A stretch of DNA of 64,000 nt from Oscillospiraceae bacterium (GCA_022009755.1 CP091722.1:628001-692000), one strand, 5' to 3'; numbered from the stretch's first letter, positions 21,101 to 30,265 are shown. Notes: generated from the sequence alone by a model not told the origin. A program made the numbers and translations.

Positions 21101-22361
21101 TGATAATCTCCAGACTGCCACGCTTCAGCGTATTGCTGAAAGTCACGGTAGAGGTGTGACCGCTTACGATAGTAATTCTCTGAACGCTCTGCGGCTCATA
21201 TCGGTCAATCGGCTGTTCTGTGACGGTGTAGACCCCCGGCATCAAAGAAATATCTACCGTGCCGTCTGCTTTGGTCACGACGGTTTGATTTACGCCGTTG
21301 CCAGAAATGTTGAATTTGATGCCAGATACAACACCGTCCTCAGAGGTCTTTTTGATAAGTCCCGTTCCGTAGGTTTCGGTGTTAATCTTGAAGTAGAAAT
21401 ATATAGGGTCGGAAGCTCCCGAAACCATTGTTTGCTTGCCTACGCAGCCCCAGATAAGCATTTCGTCGCAATCCAGATTGACGGCTTTCTGTGCGGATAC
21501 CGTAATCGGCGAGGTAATCATATTGTCGCTTGTAAAGGTGTACTGATTTCCGCTTCTGGACACCTTAATGCCGCTTGCCGAAAGGCTTAGATTGGCGAGG
21601 GTGTTGTTTGTGTCGGTAAGGGTCAAGCTGTAATTCTGCTTGTCGGGATTATACTTGAGCGTATAGGTGTCTGCCTTGTTCTGATTTCTTGCGGCAAAGC
21701 TCGGAATGGTATAGTGGCTTGCCATCTGCGACAAAATCCAGTCATAACACTTCTCGGCAGGTCTGCCCTTTAGGGAATAGCAGTAAGTGTCCGCATCAAT
21801 GCCGTTTGCGCTGTGCAGGTCGGACGGGCTTGTGCGGAGCTGCTGCTGATATTCCCAGATAATCGTTTGGGTCGCAAACGCATAATCATCTGTGTTCGTG
21901 CCCGCAACGGGCGAGGATTTTCCCTCGTGCCAACCGTACATCAGAGCCATCATCACGCCGAACTGTGCTTCGGTAGGCAGCTTACGGAAATAAGAGCTGT
22001 TTTTGCCGTTCTGGGATACATAGCTGTTTCCCGTATTAAAGTCAATACCAGACTCTACGCAGTAAACTTGGTGCGTTCCGCTGCCGTCGGTCATCAAGTA
22101 TTTACGCTTGGCGTTGCCTGCGCTGATTGTTCTTACAGAGGTGTTGCCGTCGCTGTCGTACACGATGAACGAATAAGAGGATTTGCTGCGATAGTATCCT
22201 CCGTCAGAGCCGACATAGTAGTCCCCAAATGAGGAAGTGCAGCTAACGCCTTCCTCGCTCGTCCACGCAAAGGCGGACATCGGCAATGCCATAACCGCCA
22301 TAACAAGGCAGAGGATAGCTGCCAGAAGCCGCCTTCCGTTCTTCTTAAACTTTGTTTTCAT
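18167..22361 (-). CDS. Large LPXTG-like surface adhesin with thioester and Cna-B domains, one frameshift
   Basis: About 1,397 residues. Signal peptide 1-32 (LAAILCLVMAVMALPMSAFA). An N-terminal thioester domain carries YCVES (Cys about 101) and ATQTIIW (Gln about 165), the pair that forms the internal Cys-Gln thioester used for covalent host binding. After it come roughly a dozen Cna-B/SpaA beta domains with repeated E-x(3)-P-x-GY-L motifs and Lys/Asn/Glu isopeptide residues. The end shows DTPKTGDEFN, a hydrophobic helix and KKKKKED: a sortase signal with TPKTG in place of LPXTG. The frame breaks near 19010 (A run after SSFSF) and resumes in VPYGTWVIREIES. Cell-wall anchored. In an ICE such a protein may aid mating-pair or host attachment; that is inferred. 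Confidence 0.85.
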
Positions 22362-22392
22362 AGACTGTTAAACCGTCCTTTCTTGATTTTGG

Positions 22393-22428
22393 GTATAAAA
22401 AATCCCCCTGTTTTTGAAACAGAGGGAT
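22393..22428 (-). terminator. Rho-independent terminator after the lipoprotein gene
   Basis: On the minus strand, stem ATCCCTCTGTTT / AAACAGGGGGAT (one G-T pair), short CAA loop, then TTTTTTAT. It lies 16 bases after the lipoprotein stop and about 30 bases before the adhesin start, so the adhesin must have its own promoter or depend on read-through. Confidence 0.8.
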
Positions 22429-22443
22429 AAGCCTTGCTGCCGC

Positions 22444-23116
22444 TTATGCAAAAAGGAAGTAAATCAGATATTCGCCGTTTCCTTTTGCTTCGCAGCAGAT
22501 ATTAAAATCTGAGATTTCATCAATTCCGTATGCGCTGAGATTTTCAGCGGTATGAAACTTGATATAGCTTTCAAGGCTCTGCTTTAAGGCTTCGCCTTGA
22601 TTGCTCCGTGACGCCGTTACGGGATTCCACCAGCTTGCGTTGCTCGGAGTGAGAGAGGTATCCAAACGAAGCCCCATTGACTGCCCGATACTGATACAAT
22701 CCGCCTTTATCGCTTCCATATCGAACTCAAAATCATAGGCTGTCTTTGTATTTCGGAAGCGGTTTGTGTCGGTGTTTCCGCAGGCGGCGGATTATTATTT
22801 TCCGTAGTGGGTTTTGTTGCAGGTGTTTCCGCTTCACTCTGCTTGACAGGCTCGGTTTGCCTTACCGTTTCGCTCTGAACAGGCTCACGCTCCGTTACCT
22901 CTGCGGCAGTTTCAAGCGCCGCAACCGCTTCTGGAACTTTGCTCTCATTACTCTCCGAGGAATAAATGCTCTTGGTGCTTTCGGCTTTGGCAGCAGCTTC
23001 GGTTTCTGTCACAAGCTCACTTTCATCATTTCGGGTGGGGGCTGTTGAAACATCGGAGCAGCCGTCAAGCAGCATTATCAGCACAAGAAGCGCTGCAAAT
23101 ATTGATTTCTCATCAT
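22444..23116 (-). CDS. ICE lipoprotein with Glu/Pro/Thr-rich linker, two frameshifts
   Basis: Stitched length about 224 residues. The start at 23116 is marked by AAAGGAGG five bases upstream and gives MMRKSIFAALLVLIMLLDGC once one A is restored (AAA at 23107-23109): a lipoprotein signal with lipobox LLDGC. A long unstructured linker rich in Glu, Thr, Pro and Gln follows (about 30-140). A second one-base loss near 22746 hides the join to the folded C-terminal domain (AYDFEFDMEAIKADCISIGQ … WWNPVTASRSNQGEALKQ). The family is unknown to me; extracellular, membrane-anchored. It lies directly after parB and is closed by a terminator. Confidence 0.6.
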
Positions 23117-23309
23117 TTCGACCTCCTTTACGGCTTCATTATATGAAAAACAGCGGAAGCTCTCAAAGGTACAAACCGATTTGCGAGATATTGCAGCTAT
23201 TCTTTTCTCGGATAGTTACTGGCAGTAGTTAGGGGGTGAGGTGTGGAGAGGGGGAAGCGCAAAATGCGGCTATTCACGCAAACAGGCAGACCTTGCCCTC
23301 GGTGTGCGG

Positions 23310-24245
23310 CTATCTTTCGTGCGCTTTGTTCCGTTGCAGGTGTCGGTTGTAAAACTCCAACGCTTTGACAACAAAATCCGCTTCCTGTCCTTTGGGAACG
23401 GTTTTCGGAATGAGCTTGGTTATCCGTTCATCACGGAAAACAGGCTTTTCCTTTTGGTTTGGCTTTTCTTCCTCCATAATGGATTGGATAACCTCGTCCG
23501 TCAGTTTTCCGTCTTGGTTAAACTTTTTCATTTTGATAGCCTGCGCCAATGAGGGAGTAGCGTCGTTATAGCTCATCGCTTCAAGCAAGGTGTATTGCTG
23601 CTCCTCGGCAAGATAGGAAATCTCCACCGCAGGACGGAAAGCAATCTGCTTTTCATCTACCATCTGGAGAATTTCGGGTACAAGCTCGGTCAAGCGGATA
23701 AAACGGCGTATTTGCTCACGACTTTCGCCAACTTTGTCGGCAAGTTCTTCGTTAGACCTTGACTTCGACACCAATGGTGTCGAAGTTAAATCATTGCGTT
23801 TTCCTTGTCTGTCCATTGCTTCAAGCCGCATTTTATAAGCAAAGGCTTTTTCACTCGGCAGAATGACAGACCTTTGCAGATTGCTTTCCACCATAATGAT
23901 AATGGCTTCATCACGGGTAAGGTCTTTTACCTCGCATTTAAGGGTTTCAAGTCCCGCAAGTTCACAAGCCTTTTTGCGCCTGTGACCGCTGATAAGCTCA
24001 TACCGCCCGTTCTCTTTCAAACGCACGGTCGCAGGAGTCATCACGCCGTTCCGCTTAATGCTCTCGACAAGCTGCTCCATATCCTCGTCCATTAAAACCT
24101 TGAACGGGTGGTCTGGAAACTCATCAATCTCCGACATGGGAATATCCCGTATCTTGCTTAAAGCTGCTTCCGCACGGCTTTCGTCTGTCTGGAACAGGTC
24201 ATCGTAAGCGGTCAGCTCGATTTTGGTTTCTCTGTTTCTCGCCAA
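23310..24245 (-). CDS. parB: ParB-like partition protein
   Basis: About 311 residues. The ParB N-terminal nuclease/CTPase domain shows RDIPMSEIDEFPDHPFKV, IKRNGVMTPATVRL and the ISGHRRKKACEL box; a helix-turn-helix follows (SNEELADKVGESREQIRRFIRL). Start chosen as TTG at 24245 (MARNRETKIELTAYDDLFQ…), which has AAAGGAGG nine bases upstream and is the family's usual start; it overlaps the parA end. With ParA it would stabilise the excised circular ICE or regulate the element. Confidence 0.88.
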   Translation of the reverse strand: MARNRETKIELTAYDDLFQTDESRAEAALSKIRDIPMSEIDEFPDHPFKVLMDEDMEQLVESIKRNGVMTPATVRLKENGRYELISGHRRKKACELAGLETLKCEVKDLTRDEAIIIMVESNLQRSVILPSEKAFAYKMRLEAMDRQGKRNDLTSTPLVSKSRSNEELADKVGESREQIRRFIRLTELVPEILQMVDEKQIAFRPAVEISYLAEEQQYTLLEAMSYNDATPSLAQAIKMKKFNQDGKLTDEVIQSIMEEEKPNQKEKPVFRDERITKLIPKTVPKGQEADFVVKALEFYNRHLQRNKAHER

Positions 24246-25024
24246 GCTCTGCCACCTCCTTTGAGAACTGTTCATACGCTGCGGCAACCTTGCCGCCTTT
24301 GTCGTAGGCGAAAATGCTTTTACCCTCTGCGGTTGCTTCCACCGCACGGATAGAATGAGGTATCTCGGTGTCAAACACCTTGATTTTCTGACCGTAGGCG
24401 CTCTTGACCGTCGCCGTAATTTCTTTTGAAATGTTGGTACGGGGCATAACCATTGTCATTAAGATACCGTCAATTCTGAGTTTGGGATTGATTTGCCGCT
24501 TGACCATTGACACGGAGCGAAGCAACAGCTCTAAGCCTTTTGCAGAAAGATAGTGGGGCTGTGTTGGGATAATCACGCTGTCAGCCGCCGCCAGAGCATT
24601 GATGGTTATCATACCCAAGCTCGGCATACAGTCAATAAGCACATAATCGTAGTTTTTTAACCTCATTGACATAGGTTTTCAGAACACGCTCACGGCTCAT
24701 CGCATTGATTAGCCTTACTTCAAAGCCCGACAACTCAATGTTTGACGGAAGCAGGTCAACGCCCTCGCTGTGGGATAAAATCCCTTGCGAAACATCAAAA
24801 GATTTATCGTCTATGATGTTCTGCATGATTGTGGAGAGCGTAATGGGTAAATCGTCTGGTCGGTTGTAACCCAGAGCCATTGTGAGATTTGCCTGTGCAT
24901 CGGCATCAATCAACAGCACTCTTTTTCCTTGCTTCGCCAGACCCACACCCAGATTGACCGCTGTTGTGGTCTTGCCAACACCGCCTTTCTGGTTGGTCAG
25001 AGCAATCACTTTGCAATTTGACAT
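24199..25024 (-). CDS. parA: ParA/Soj-type partition ATPase, one frameshift
   Basis: About 275 residues. Start MSNCKVIALTNQKGGVGKTT at 25024 has AAGGAGG eight bases upstream. Deviant Walker A KGGVGKTT with signature Lys, LLIDADAQAN (switch I), and DYVLIDCMPSLG (Walker B) are all present, but the frame is lost between NEVKK and NYDYVLID because the plus-strand T6 run at 24653-24658 is out by one or two bases. The C-terminal part is intact. Operon with parB; a terminator lies just upstream. Confidence 0.88.
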
Positions 25025-25093
25025 AGCTGCGTCCTCCTTTCGCATAGATTTAGCCGCTTTGTCAGGGCGGCTATGTAAATCGTACAGAGAACG

Positions 25094-25133
25094 CAAAAAA
25101 GCCGCTTACTCTTATGGAAAAGAATAAGCGGCT
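25094..25133 (-). terminator. Rho-independent terminator upstream of parA
   Basis: Stem AGCCGCTTA / TAAGCGGCT closed by a 16-base loop and followed on the minus strand by TTTTTTGCG. It stands between the 65-aa gene (stop 25149) and parA (start 25024), so it ends the short upstream transcript. Confidence 0.75.
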
Positions 25134-25148
25134 CACTCTTGAATTGCC

Positions 25149-25327
25149 TTAGTCATATTTGACTTTCATTCTCTTGACAGGCGCATTGGCTACCTTGAAA
25201 ATGAGTTCGTCGATGCAGTCCGTATATCTGCCTTGCCGTATGAGAGCGTTTTTCAGCTCCACAAGGCTATGTAATATCAGCGTTCTTTCGTGACTGTCTA
25301 CATATAGATGAGTGGTTTGTCTTTCAT
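25149..25327 (-). CDS. Small conserved ICE protein, paralogue of 1622-1819
   Basis: About 60 residues ending …CIDELIFKVANAPVKRMKVKYD, matching the C-terminal pattern of the protein at 1622-1819. AAGGAGG stands eight bases before the ATG at 25327, but the family frame begins two codons later in another phase (ERQTTHLYVDSHERTLI…), so one base seems missing in the first codons. Without the correction the open frame extends to 25346 with a poor start. It marks the edge of the conserved ICE backbone before the accessory module. Confidence 0.5.
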
Positions 25328-25397
25328 ACGCTCGACCTCCTTGCATTTATATTGTACCGTAGGTTGATGTTAAGTTCCAATATGCAATAGGCTTGTC

Positions 25398-25610
25398 CTA
25401 CGCCACATCGGGAACAGCGGCGTAAATGTTGATTGTTCTAACGCTGCCACGCTTAACTACCGTCGGATGCTCGGAGAAGTCCACTTTGTTATTTTCACCG
25501 TACTTCAACACCTTGTCCGAGGTCTTTAAGCTATGTACCCAAAGCCCACAAAACGCAGAATTTTGAGCTGAATTTGCGCTGTGGAACATTTCCGATGCTT
25601 CTCTGGGTCT
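25398..25610 (-). pseudogene. 5'-truncated ICE gene fragment (copy A)
   Basis: Reads PREASEMFHSANSAQNSAFCG… to …RTINIYAAVPDVA. It is related to the fragment at 30266-30544, which has PREASEMFQ and an equivalent ending RTINLYAIAS. It has no start of its own: just upstream (minus strand) lies the end of the DUF3732 ATPase gene. A 25-bp stretch (25583-25607) is identical to 30466-30490. It is therefore the C-terminal remnant of an ICE gene cut by insertion or recombination. Confidence 0.5.
25583..25607. repeat. 25-bp direct repeat, left copy flanking defence module
   Basis: Identical to 30466-30490 in the same orientation; it begins GGAACATTTCCG and ends CTTCTCTGGG. It lies inside the related gene fragments that bracket the AbiE/DUF4297/SMC module, so it could have mediated homologous exchange of the cargo. 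Confidence 0.7.
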
Positions 25611-25628
25611 AAATTTTCAAAAATGATG

Positions 25629-27374
25629 TCATTCGTTAGACCCTTGCTTGAGTTTCTTGTGATTATCCGAAATCCAATGAATTGCGCATTTTTGTAATTT
25701 TTCAAGCAATTCAAGGTGTTCCGCATAGTTAGCATCATTCAAACATCTACGCTTATCTGTTAATCTAATTACATTATTTGCTTTTTGTTCCATTCCGGTC
25801 TCTCGCTCAGTTCCGACTATGACCTGTCCATCGTCTGACAAAAACAGCTCCAAGGACTTAAATATGCTTCCTAAATTTTCGGCATCCTGTCCTTGTTGGT
25901 TTGGAGTGTCAACCACATAGAAATTGAAAGGACTCTTTGCTCTATATAAATTATATAGATACAGTGCTGATTGATACATATAAACCAATCGAGGCGTTTC
26001 ACTACCTGTACGGTCTATTATTTGCACAAAATCCCTGAGTTTAATGAATGTTTTAGGAAGATTTATCGCATCTGCAAAAGTGCGACAATATCCTTCTATG
26101 TCTCCTCGTATTTCTTTTGAACGCTCTTTGGATTTCTTTTCATTTATTTTATCATCGATTATTGCTATCTTCGCAACATACGAATCAATGTCTCGTTGTA
26201 GAACTTCCAATTGAGCCTTGCAAGATTCATATATTTCATACTGTCCCTTGTTCTTATAAAAAGACGAATATGATAGAAGTTCTTGAGAATTACGAATTTT
26301 TTGCTCGACGGATTGAATCTCTAACGAAACTTCGCTATAACTTTTTCTGAGGCCTTCCAACTTTTCTGTAGCAATAGATATACTATTTTTTTCAATTCAT
26401 CCATAAGTTTCTCAGAATGAGCATAGTCTGAAGTTATATTTAATTGCTCATCTAATCCGTTTGAATAAACAGCACCACAAATTGGGCAGACCAACTCATC
26501 TTTTTGAGTCATTGCAAACTCAATGTCCTTTTTGGTTTCTACGAGATTATGCTCTACCATATGCAATTTGTGCTGATTGACATATATCTCATTTTCTAAA
26601 ACTGACATCTCTGCGCTATAAGAGAATTGCAGCTTTCTCATTTCTTCCGCCTTAGAAAGTAAGGATTCAATATCAGTTGTGACATCATCAATGGATTCAA
26701 TATTCTCAATTTGTGTTAGCGTAGATGTAATACGGGAGACAAAATTTTGATTGTAATTAAATTCTTTTTTCTTGTCGTCCCTTTCGAGTATGTGTTCTGC
26801 TTTTTGTGCTTGAAGTTCGTAATATGTATCGTCAAGATACCCGCACACATACTTATTTGTATGCGCTTTCCAATCTTTAATATATGCAACATTGCTGAAG
26901 GAATCGGCTATTTTTCCCCAACCTTCATCTTGGTCGATATACTGGAATCTAAATAGTAATGGTGGTGTCACATTGAATTGCTTGCCATCTTTTGAAATGC
27001 ACGGCATCCTAATACCTAAAATATCCATTAGGCAGTTGCTATATTCGTGAAAAGCGTCTGTTTCAATAATGCAAGAATAGTCATCTCTGTTACTCTTAAA
27101 AAAATCTGAAATTTCTTGCCTTGACGAACAATACAATAAGAGTTTTTTTACCATATTCAAAGAACAACAAATAAGTGGAAATTAACTTTTTCCAATCAGA
27201 TTCAATCCTTTTGCACTCGCATCCCAATGTGGTAAATATACTTTTAATAATCGAGGATTTTCCCGTTTTATTTCCACCGAGAATAATATTAAGTCCATTT
27301 TCAAAAGGAACCTCTAACGACCGAGACTCACTTTGACTGATTACTATCAGTTTTTTTATCGTTAGTCTTTTCAT
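25629..27374 (-). CDS. lmuB: SMC/Rad50-like DUF3732 ATPase (LmuB-like), frameshifted
   Basis: About 581 residues from three collinear pieces (breaks near 27130 and 26365). Walker A GGNKTGKSSIIK at about 33-44; two coiled-coil arms flank a zinc-hook-like LVCPICGAVYSNG; the C-terminal part has FNFYVVDTPNQQGQD (Walker B, DUF3732 signature) and VIVGTERETG. This is the layout of the ATPase in ABC-three-component and Lamassu defence systems, which senses foreign DNA and releases a nuclease partner. The gene follows the DUF4297 gene on the same strand and has AGGAGGAAAAAGGAA before ATG. The first 20 kb of ICE genes are GC-richer; this gene is clearly AT-rich, a sign of separate origin. Confidence 0.8.
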
Positions 27375-27465
27375 TTCCTTTTTCCTCCTGCTGCTTTCGT
27401 AAATTTCTAATTAAAATTTTGTACTGTTGTTCTTGTTTAACCTTATCGACTGAACTTGTGCTCAT
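27328..27465 (-). CDS. Possible 45-aa basic linker peptide between nuclease and ATPase
   Basis: Reads MSTSSVDKVKQEQQYKILIR and continues highly charged to …KKTDSNQSK. Its ATG lies inside the 3' end of the DUF4297 gene and its end overlaps the ATPase start in another frame. Lamassu type II and ABC-3C systems encode a middle component here, but that is normally 100-200 residues, so this peptide would be too short. It may only be a leader that couples translation. Confidence 0.25.
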   Translation of the reverse strand: MSTSSVDKVKQEQQYKILIRNLRKQQEEKGNEKTNDKKTDSNQSK

Positions 27466-28548
27466 AATACAACACCTCAACTAACGATTTATCAAGAGAT
27501 TCTGATATGAGACTGCGATTTCGTAATTCTTGAATGCATAAATTATTTAATTCATCGCATACTCCGTTCGTCTCACTTGATTTGCAATATGTAGAAACCA
27601 CTTTTCTCAATGCCACAACAATTTCTTGATATTTTACATCATTAACATCGAGCCATCTCGCATCATGAAGTGTTTTTGCTGCTATTATACGATTAACATC
27701 TTTGTCCGACAGCGATTGCGTAACCAAGTAATTGCGAAATGCATCATAATTTCCGCCGCTTTTTATATTATCATCAATTTTCTTGCCTACTTGAGCTACA
27801 TCTACACCTTTTTTCTCAACTAATCTTCTCATACTAATGGGTACTCTAATTCTTTCTTTGCTCTTTTTTTCTTACGTCATTTAACAACTGCTGAAAAAAA
27901 TAAGATTTGCAGTATTTGACGGAATATTTTTTTATCTGCCAAGTGATTAAAAAACTTGCCCATAGCTTGAGATTCATAAGTTGTTAGTTGTAATTCTGAT
28001 TTATGAACAAATGTGTTCTGGATGAATTCTTCAAAGACTGAATCAAAATTGCTCGGCATATCATCAGAGAATTCTTCTTTGATGCGGTCTTTGATTTTTT
28101 CATATAGTTCTATATTCTCTGTTTGAAGGCTTTTCCCGTCTTCAACATACGTCTGCCATAATAAAACATCATTATCGAAGTCATTGTTTGATACAAAGTG
28201 ACAGTGCGAGCATTCGGAACCAAAAACCAAATAGTTATAGAAAATAAAACCTAAAAAAATGACTTTTTTTGTATCCACCTGTTTTTTTCTTCTCCTTTTT
28301 AGACATTTCCGCAATAGTCCAGTCAGAAGAGTCTTCTTTTGTTTTTATCTGGAAAAATTGGTACTGCTGATTACTGGGAGAAAACTCAGCCATATCATCA
28401 TGGAATTCACAAAAAAAACTATACACTCCGCATCCTCTTGTAGTCTTCCTATAATATGACATACTATCCAATGGACTTGATATTCGAATCTGTTATAGGA
28501 GTCTGAACCTGCTTGCTCACGCTGTTCGGTTGTAAGCACTTTACTCAT
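27443..28548 (-). CDS. lmuA: DUF4297 (Cap4-like) nuclease, LmuA-like, frameshifted
   Basis: About 368 residues when stitched (frame breaks near 28420, 28265 and in T7 and A7 runs near 27853-27893). The N-terminal part reads SYNRFEYQVHWIVCHIIGRL, then CEFHDDMAEFSP and QYQFFQIKTKEDSSDWT: the E…D…QxK pattern of PD-(D/E)xK DUF4297 endonucleases. After that comes FIFYNYLVFGSECSHCHFVS, also family-typical. The C-terminal ~150 residues are helical. DUF4297 proteins cut DNA when their SMC-like partner is triggered. The ATG overlaps the abiEii stop (ATGA), coupling the two systems. Restoring single bases gives one continuous protein, so I annotate one gene rather than three. Confidence 0.75.
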
Positions 28549-29462
28549 AAATCGGAACTCCTTTCATTCTTAATCCAGTTCAAATCAACTTTCCACTGTT
28601 TTTGCCATTCCACCTCATTGACTATCGCATCAAACACAGGTTCAAGGAAAGTCTGGATTTCAGCGATGACAAACGGAAACTCAAGTGTATCGTCTTTTAT
28701 TGTTTTCAAAAAGTACTTCCAACGCTTTTGCATATCCTCGTCATCGGCAAGTGAAACAACCCGCTTAAAGCTATCTCTATCGTAGGGAGTGCCACGCCGC
28801 TGCAGGGTGTTAAAGATAGCGGATTGTAATCTTTCTCCGTCAAAATTGAATGTCCTTGAAAGATAATAAATATCGTAAAAATCTTTCATTCTTCCTGTCA
28901 GCTCAAAGCGCTGCAATATAGCATCAAACTTCTCGGCAATAGTGCTTTCAAGTGAATAAGTTTTGATTATCGGTGCCTCAAAATCTGGAAGTTGCGTACT
29001 GATTTTGCGTTCTTCAGCACGGGGGAATATAATATCACCCACACCAATGTCAATGTTGAATGGCACACGCACATTCTTTATTTGAGCAATAATTTGTGTA
29101 CTGATACCGTGGTATTTCCTTTGTGGGGAAATTTCCTCAAATCCTTTTGCCTGCATTTCTATATAATCGTTGCCTGTTGGCGTGTCAATAATTTTACCAA
29201 TCAAATCTTTTATATCTTCTATAGAATTAGGGTATCCACGGAGCAGAAAATCGACATCAATAGTAGCTCTGCTTTCGAAATTGGTTAGGGTATAAATGAA
29301 CAGTCCGCCTTTGAGTATCAGCGTATCTCCATACCCCGATTTAGATAATTTTCTCAGAAATTCTTCTTGAACAAAAAGCTGCAAGCATTGTTGATAACTG
29401 ATACCCGAAGCCTTTGCCTTATTTCTGAGCTTTGCCAAAACGGAAGCTGCTTTGTCTGCCAT
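28545..29462 (-). CDS. abiEii: AbiEii nucleotidyltransferase toxin
   Basis: 305 residues, intact. DNA polymerase-beta-like nucleotidyltransferase of the type IV toxin-antitoxin AbiE. KGGLFIY (about 51-57) and TIDVDFLL (Asp 69 and 71) form the nucleotide and Mg2+ site; YSLESTIAEKFDA and RMKDFYDIYYL are further family motifs. AbiEii transfers nucleotides to tRNA or a related target and stops growth on phage infection. Start set at MADKAASVLAKLRNKAK (29462), whose ATG overlaps the AbiEi stop as TAATG; upstream ATGs belong to the frame-shifted antitoxin. Followed with a 4-base overlap by the DUF4297 nuclease. Confidence 0.85.
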   Translation of the reverse strand: MADKAASVLAKLRNKAKASGISYQQCLQLFVQEEFLRKLSKSGYGDTLILKGGLFIYTLTNFESRATIDVDFLLRGYPNSIEDIKDLIGKIIDTPTGNDYIEMQAKGFEEISPQRKYHGISTQIIAQIKNVRVPFNIDIGVGDIIFPRAEERKISTQLPDFEAPIIKTYSLESTIAEKFDAILQRFELTGRMKDFYDIYYLSRTFNFDGERLQSAIFNTLQRRGTPYDRDSFKRVVSLADDEDMQKRWKYFLKTIKDDTLEFPFVIAEIQTFLEPVFDAIVNEVEWQKQWKVDLNWIKNERSSDL

Positions 29463-30071
29463 TACAACCACACTCCTATCAGTTCTTTTACCTTTTTCTG
29501 CACACGCAGCTTCTTGGCATACATCATAAGATTGGGGATATTTTTTTCGGGTCATTAACATATCCCTGTATTGCTTTATTGAAAAATTTCCTTATCCATT
29601 TTTACTCATATTTTTTTAGAACATCACATATCGTCCTGTCACGGTCATAAATTCGGACTTTTGTAAAATCGATTTTGCCGGTTGTTTCGCCAAGCGTAAC
29701 CAACTCTGGCTCAATGCGATATGCTTTAATAAACGGGTACTCTATGTTAGTTCGCAATTTTGAAATATTCCTATCTATTGCAAAACACCATTCGGCAGGG
29801 TTTCTATCACTGTACTTGTAATAAAACAGCGCTGTTTCCATGCAAAGAACAGCATCTGGAAACAATGTGTTGATGATAACTATTTCTCTGGTTTCACAGC
29901 TTTCAATCCAATGATAATAACCACGTCTTATTCTTTCAATATAGCCTTCATCCAAAAAGTTGTTTAATGTCGGCATAATATAGCTTGGCTTTAAGAATTT
30001 CGGCAGTAGACATCACATAATGATGTTGCTCAAAAAAATCTTTTTTTCACCACTTTAATATCATTTTTCAC
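29462..30071 (-). CDS. abiEi: AbiEi antitoxin/repressor, frameshifted
   Basis: About 203 residues, the expected family length. The pieces read VKNDIKVVKKDFFEQHHYVM, STAEILKAKLYYADIKQLLD, EGYIERIRRGYYHWIESCET, then TGKIDFTKVRIYDRDRTICD and a C-terminal MMYAKKLRVQKKVKELIG. This fits a winged helix-turn-helix domain followed by the AbiEi C-terminal domain. The frame breaks in the A7 run near 30047, the T5 run near 29961, and twice between about 29565 and 29626. The start is probably GTG at 30071 with GAGGTG upstream. AbiEi represses its own promoter and neutralises the toxin. The promoter and a long inverted repeat lie directly upstream. Confidence 0.75.
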
Positions 30072-30137
30072 GCAGCATTCGCACACCTCTACTTAATTGC
30101 CTCAAATTCGTTAATCGGTCGGGTACTTTACTATATT

Positions 30138-30168
30138 ATTATATACTATTTTTCATATAGAAAGTCAA
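30138..30168 (-). promoter_or_regulatory. Promoter of the abiE-DUF4297-SMC operon
   Basis: On the minus strand TTGACT (30168-30163), a 17-base spacer and TATATA (30145-30140); TATAAT two bases further on gives 19-base spacing. The -35 box overlaps the end of a 22-bp inverted repeat, so a repressor bound there would block RNA polymerase. No other promoter is evident in the tightly packed genes downstream. Confidence 0.6.
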
Positions 30169-30216
30169 TAGCGAACTACCCACTTGTTTGTTTCCAAGTG
30201 GGTAGTTCGCTATTGA
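30165..30216. repeat. 22-bp perfect inverted repeat at the abiE promoter
   Basis: Arms 30165-30186 and 30195-30216, 8-base loop TTTGTTTC; each arm contains GCGAACTACCCACTTG or its complement. No T-tract follows on either strand, so it is not a terminator. AbiEi antitoxins are known to repress by binding inverted repeats next to their promoter, which makes this the likely operator; a mobile-element end is the alternative. Confidence 0.65.
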
Positions 30217-30265
30217 TAAGGTGGATGGCTTGTCCACAATTGAAGCATACGGGGCTGATATTGAA

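Noticed and set aside
24199..25096. Two separate ParA-like proteins
   Set aside because: They are N- and C-terminal halves of one ParA; a homopolymer run at 24653-24658 splits the frame between VKK and NYDYV.
28545..29561. A longer AbiEii start at 29561
   Set aside because: The extra 33 residues are another frame of the AbiEi C-terminus (YAKKLRVQKKVKEL); the TAATG overlap fixes the start at 29462.
30165..30216. Inverted repeat as a transcription terminator
   Set aside because: There is no T-run on either side and it overlaps a promoter, so an operator is the better reading.
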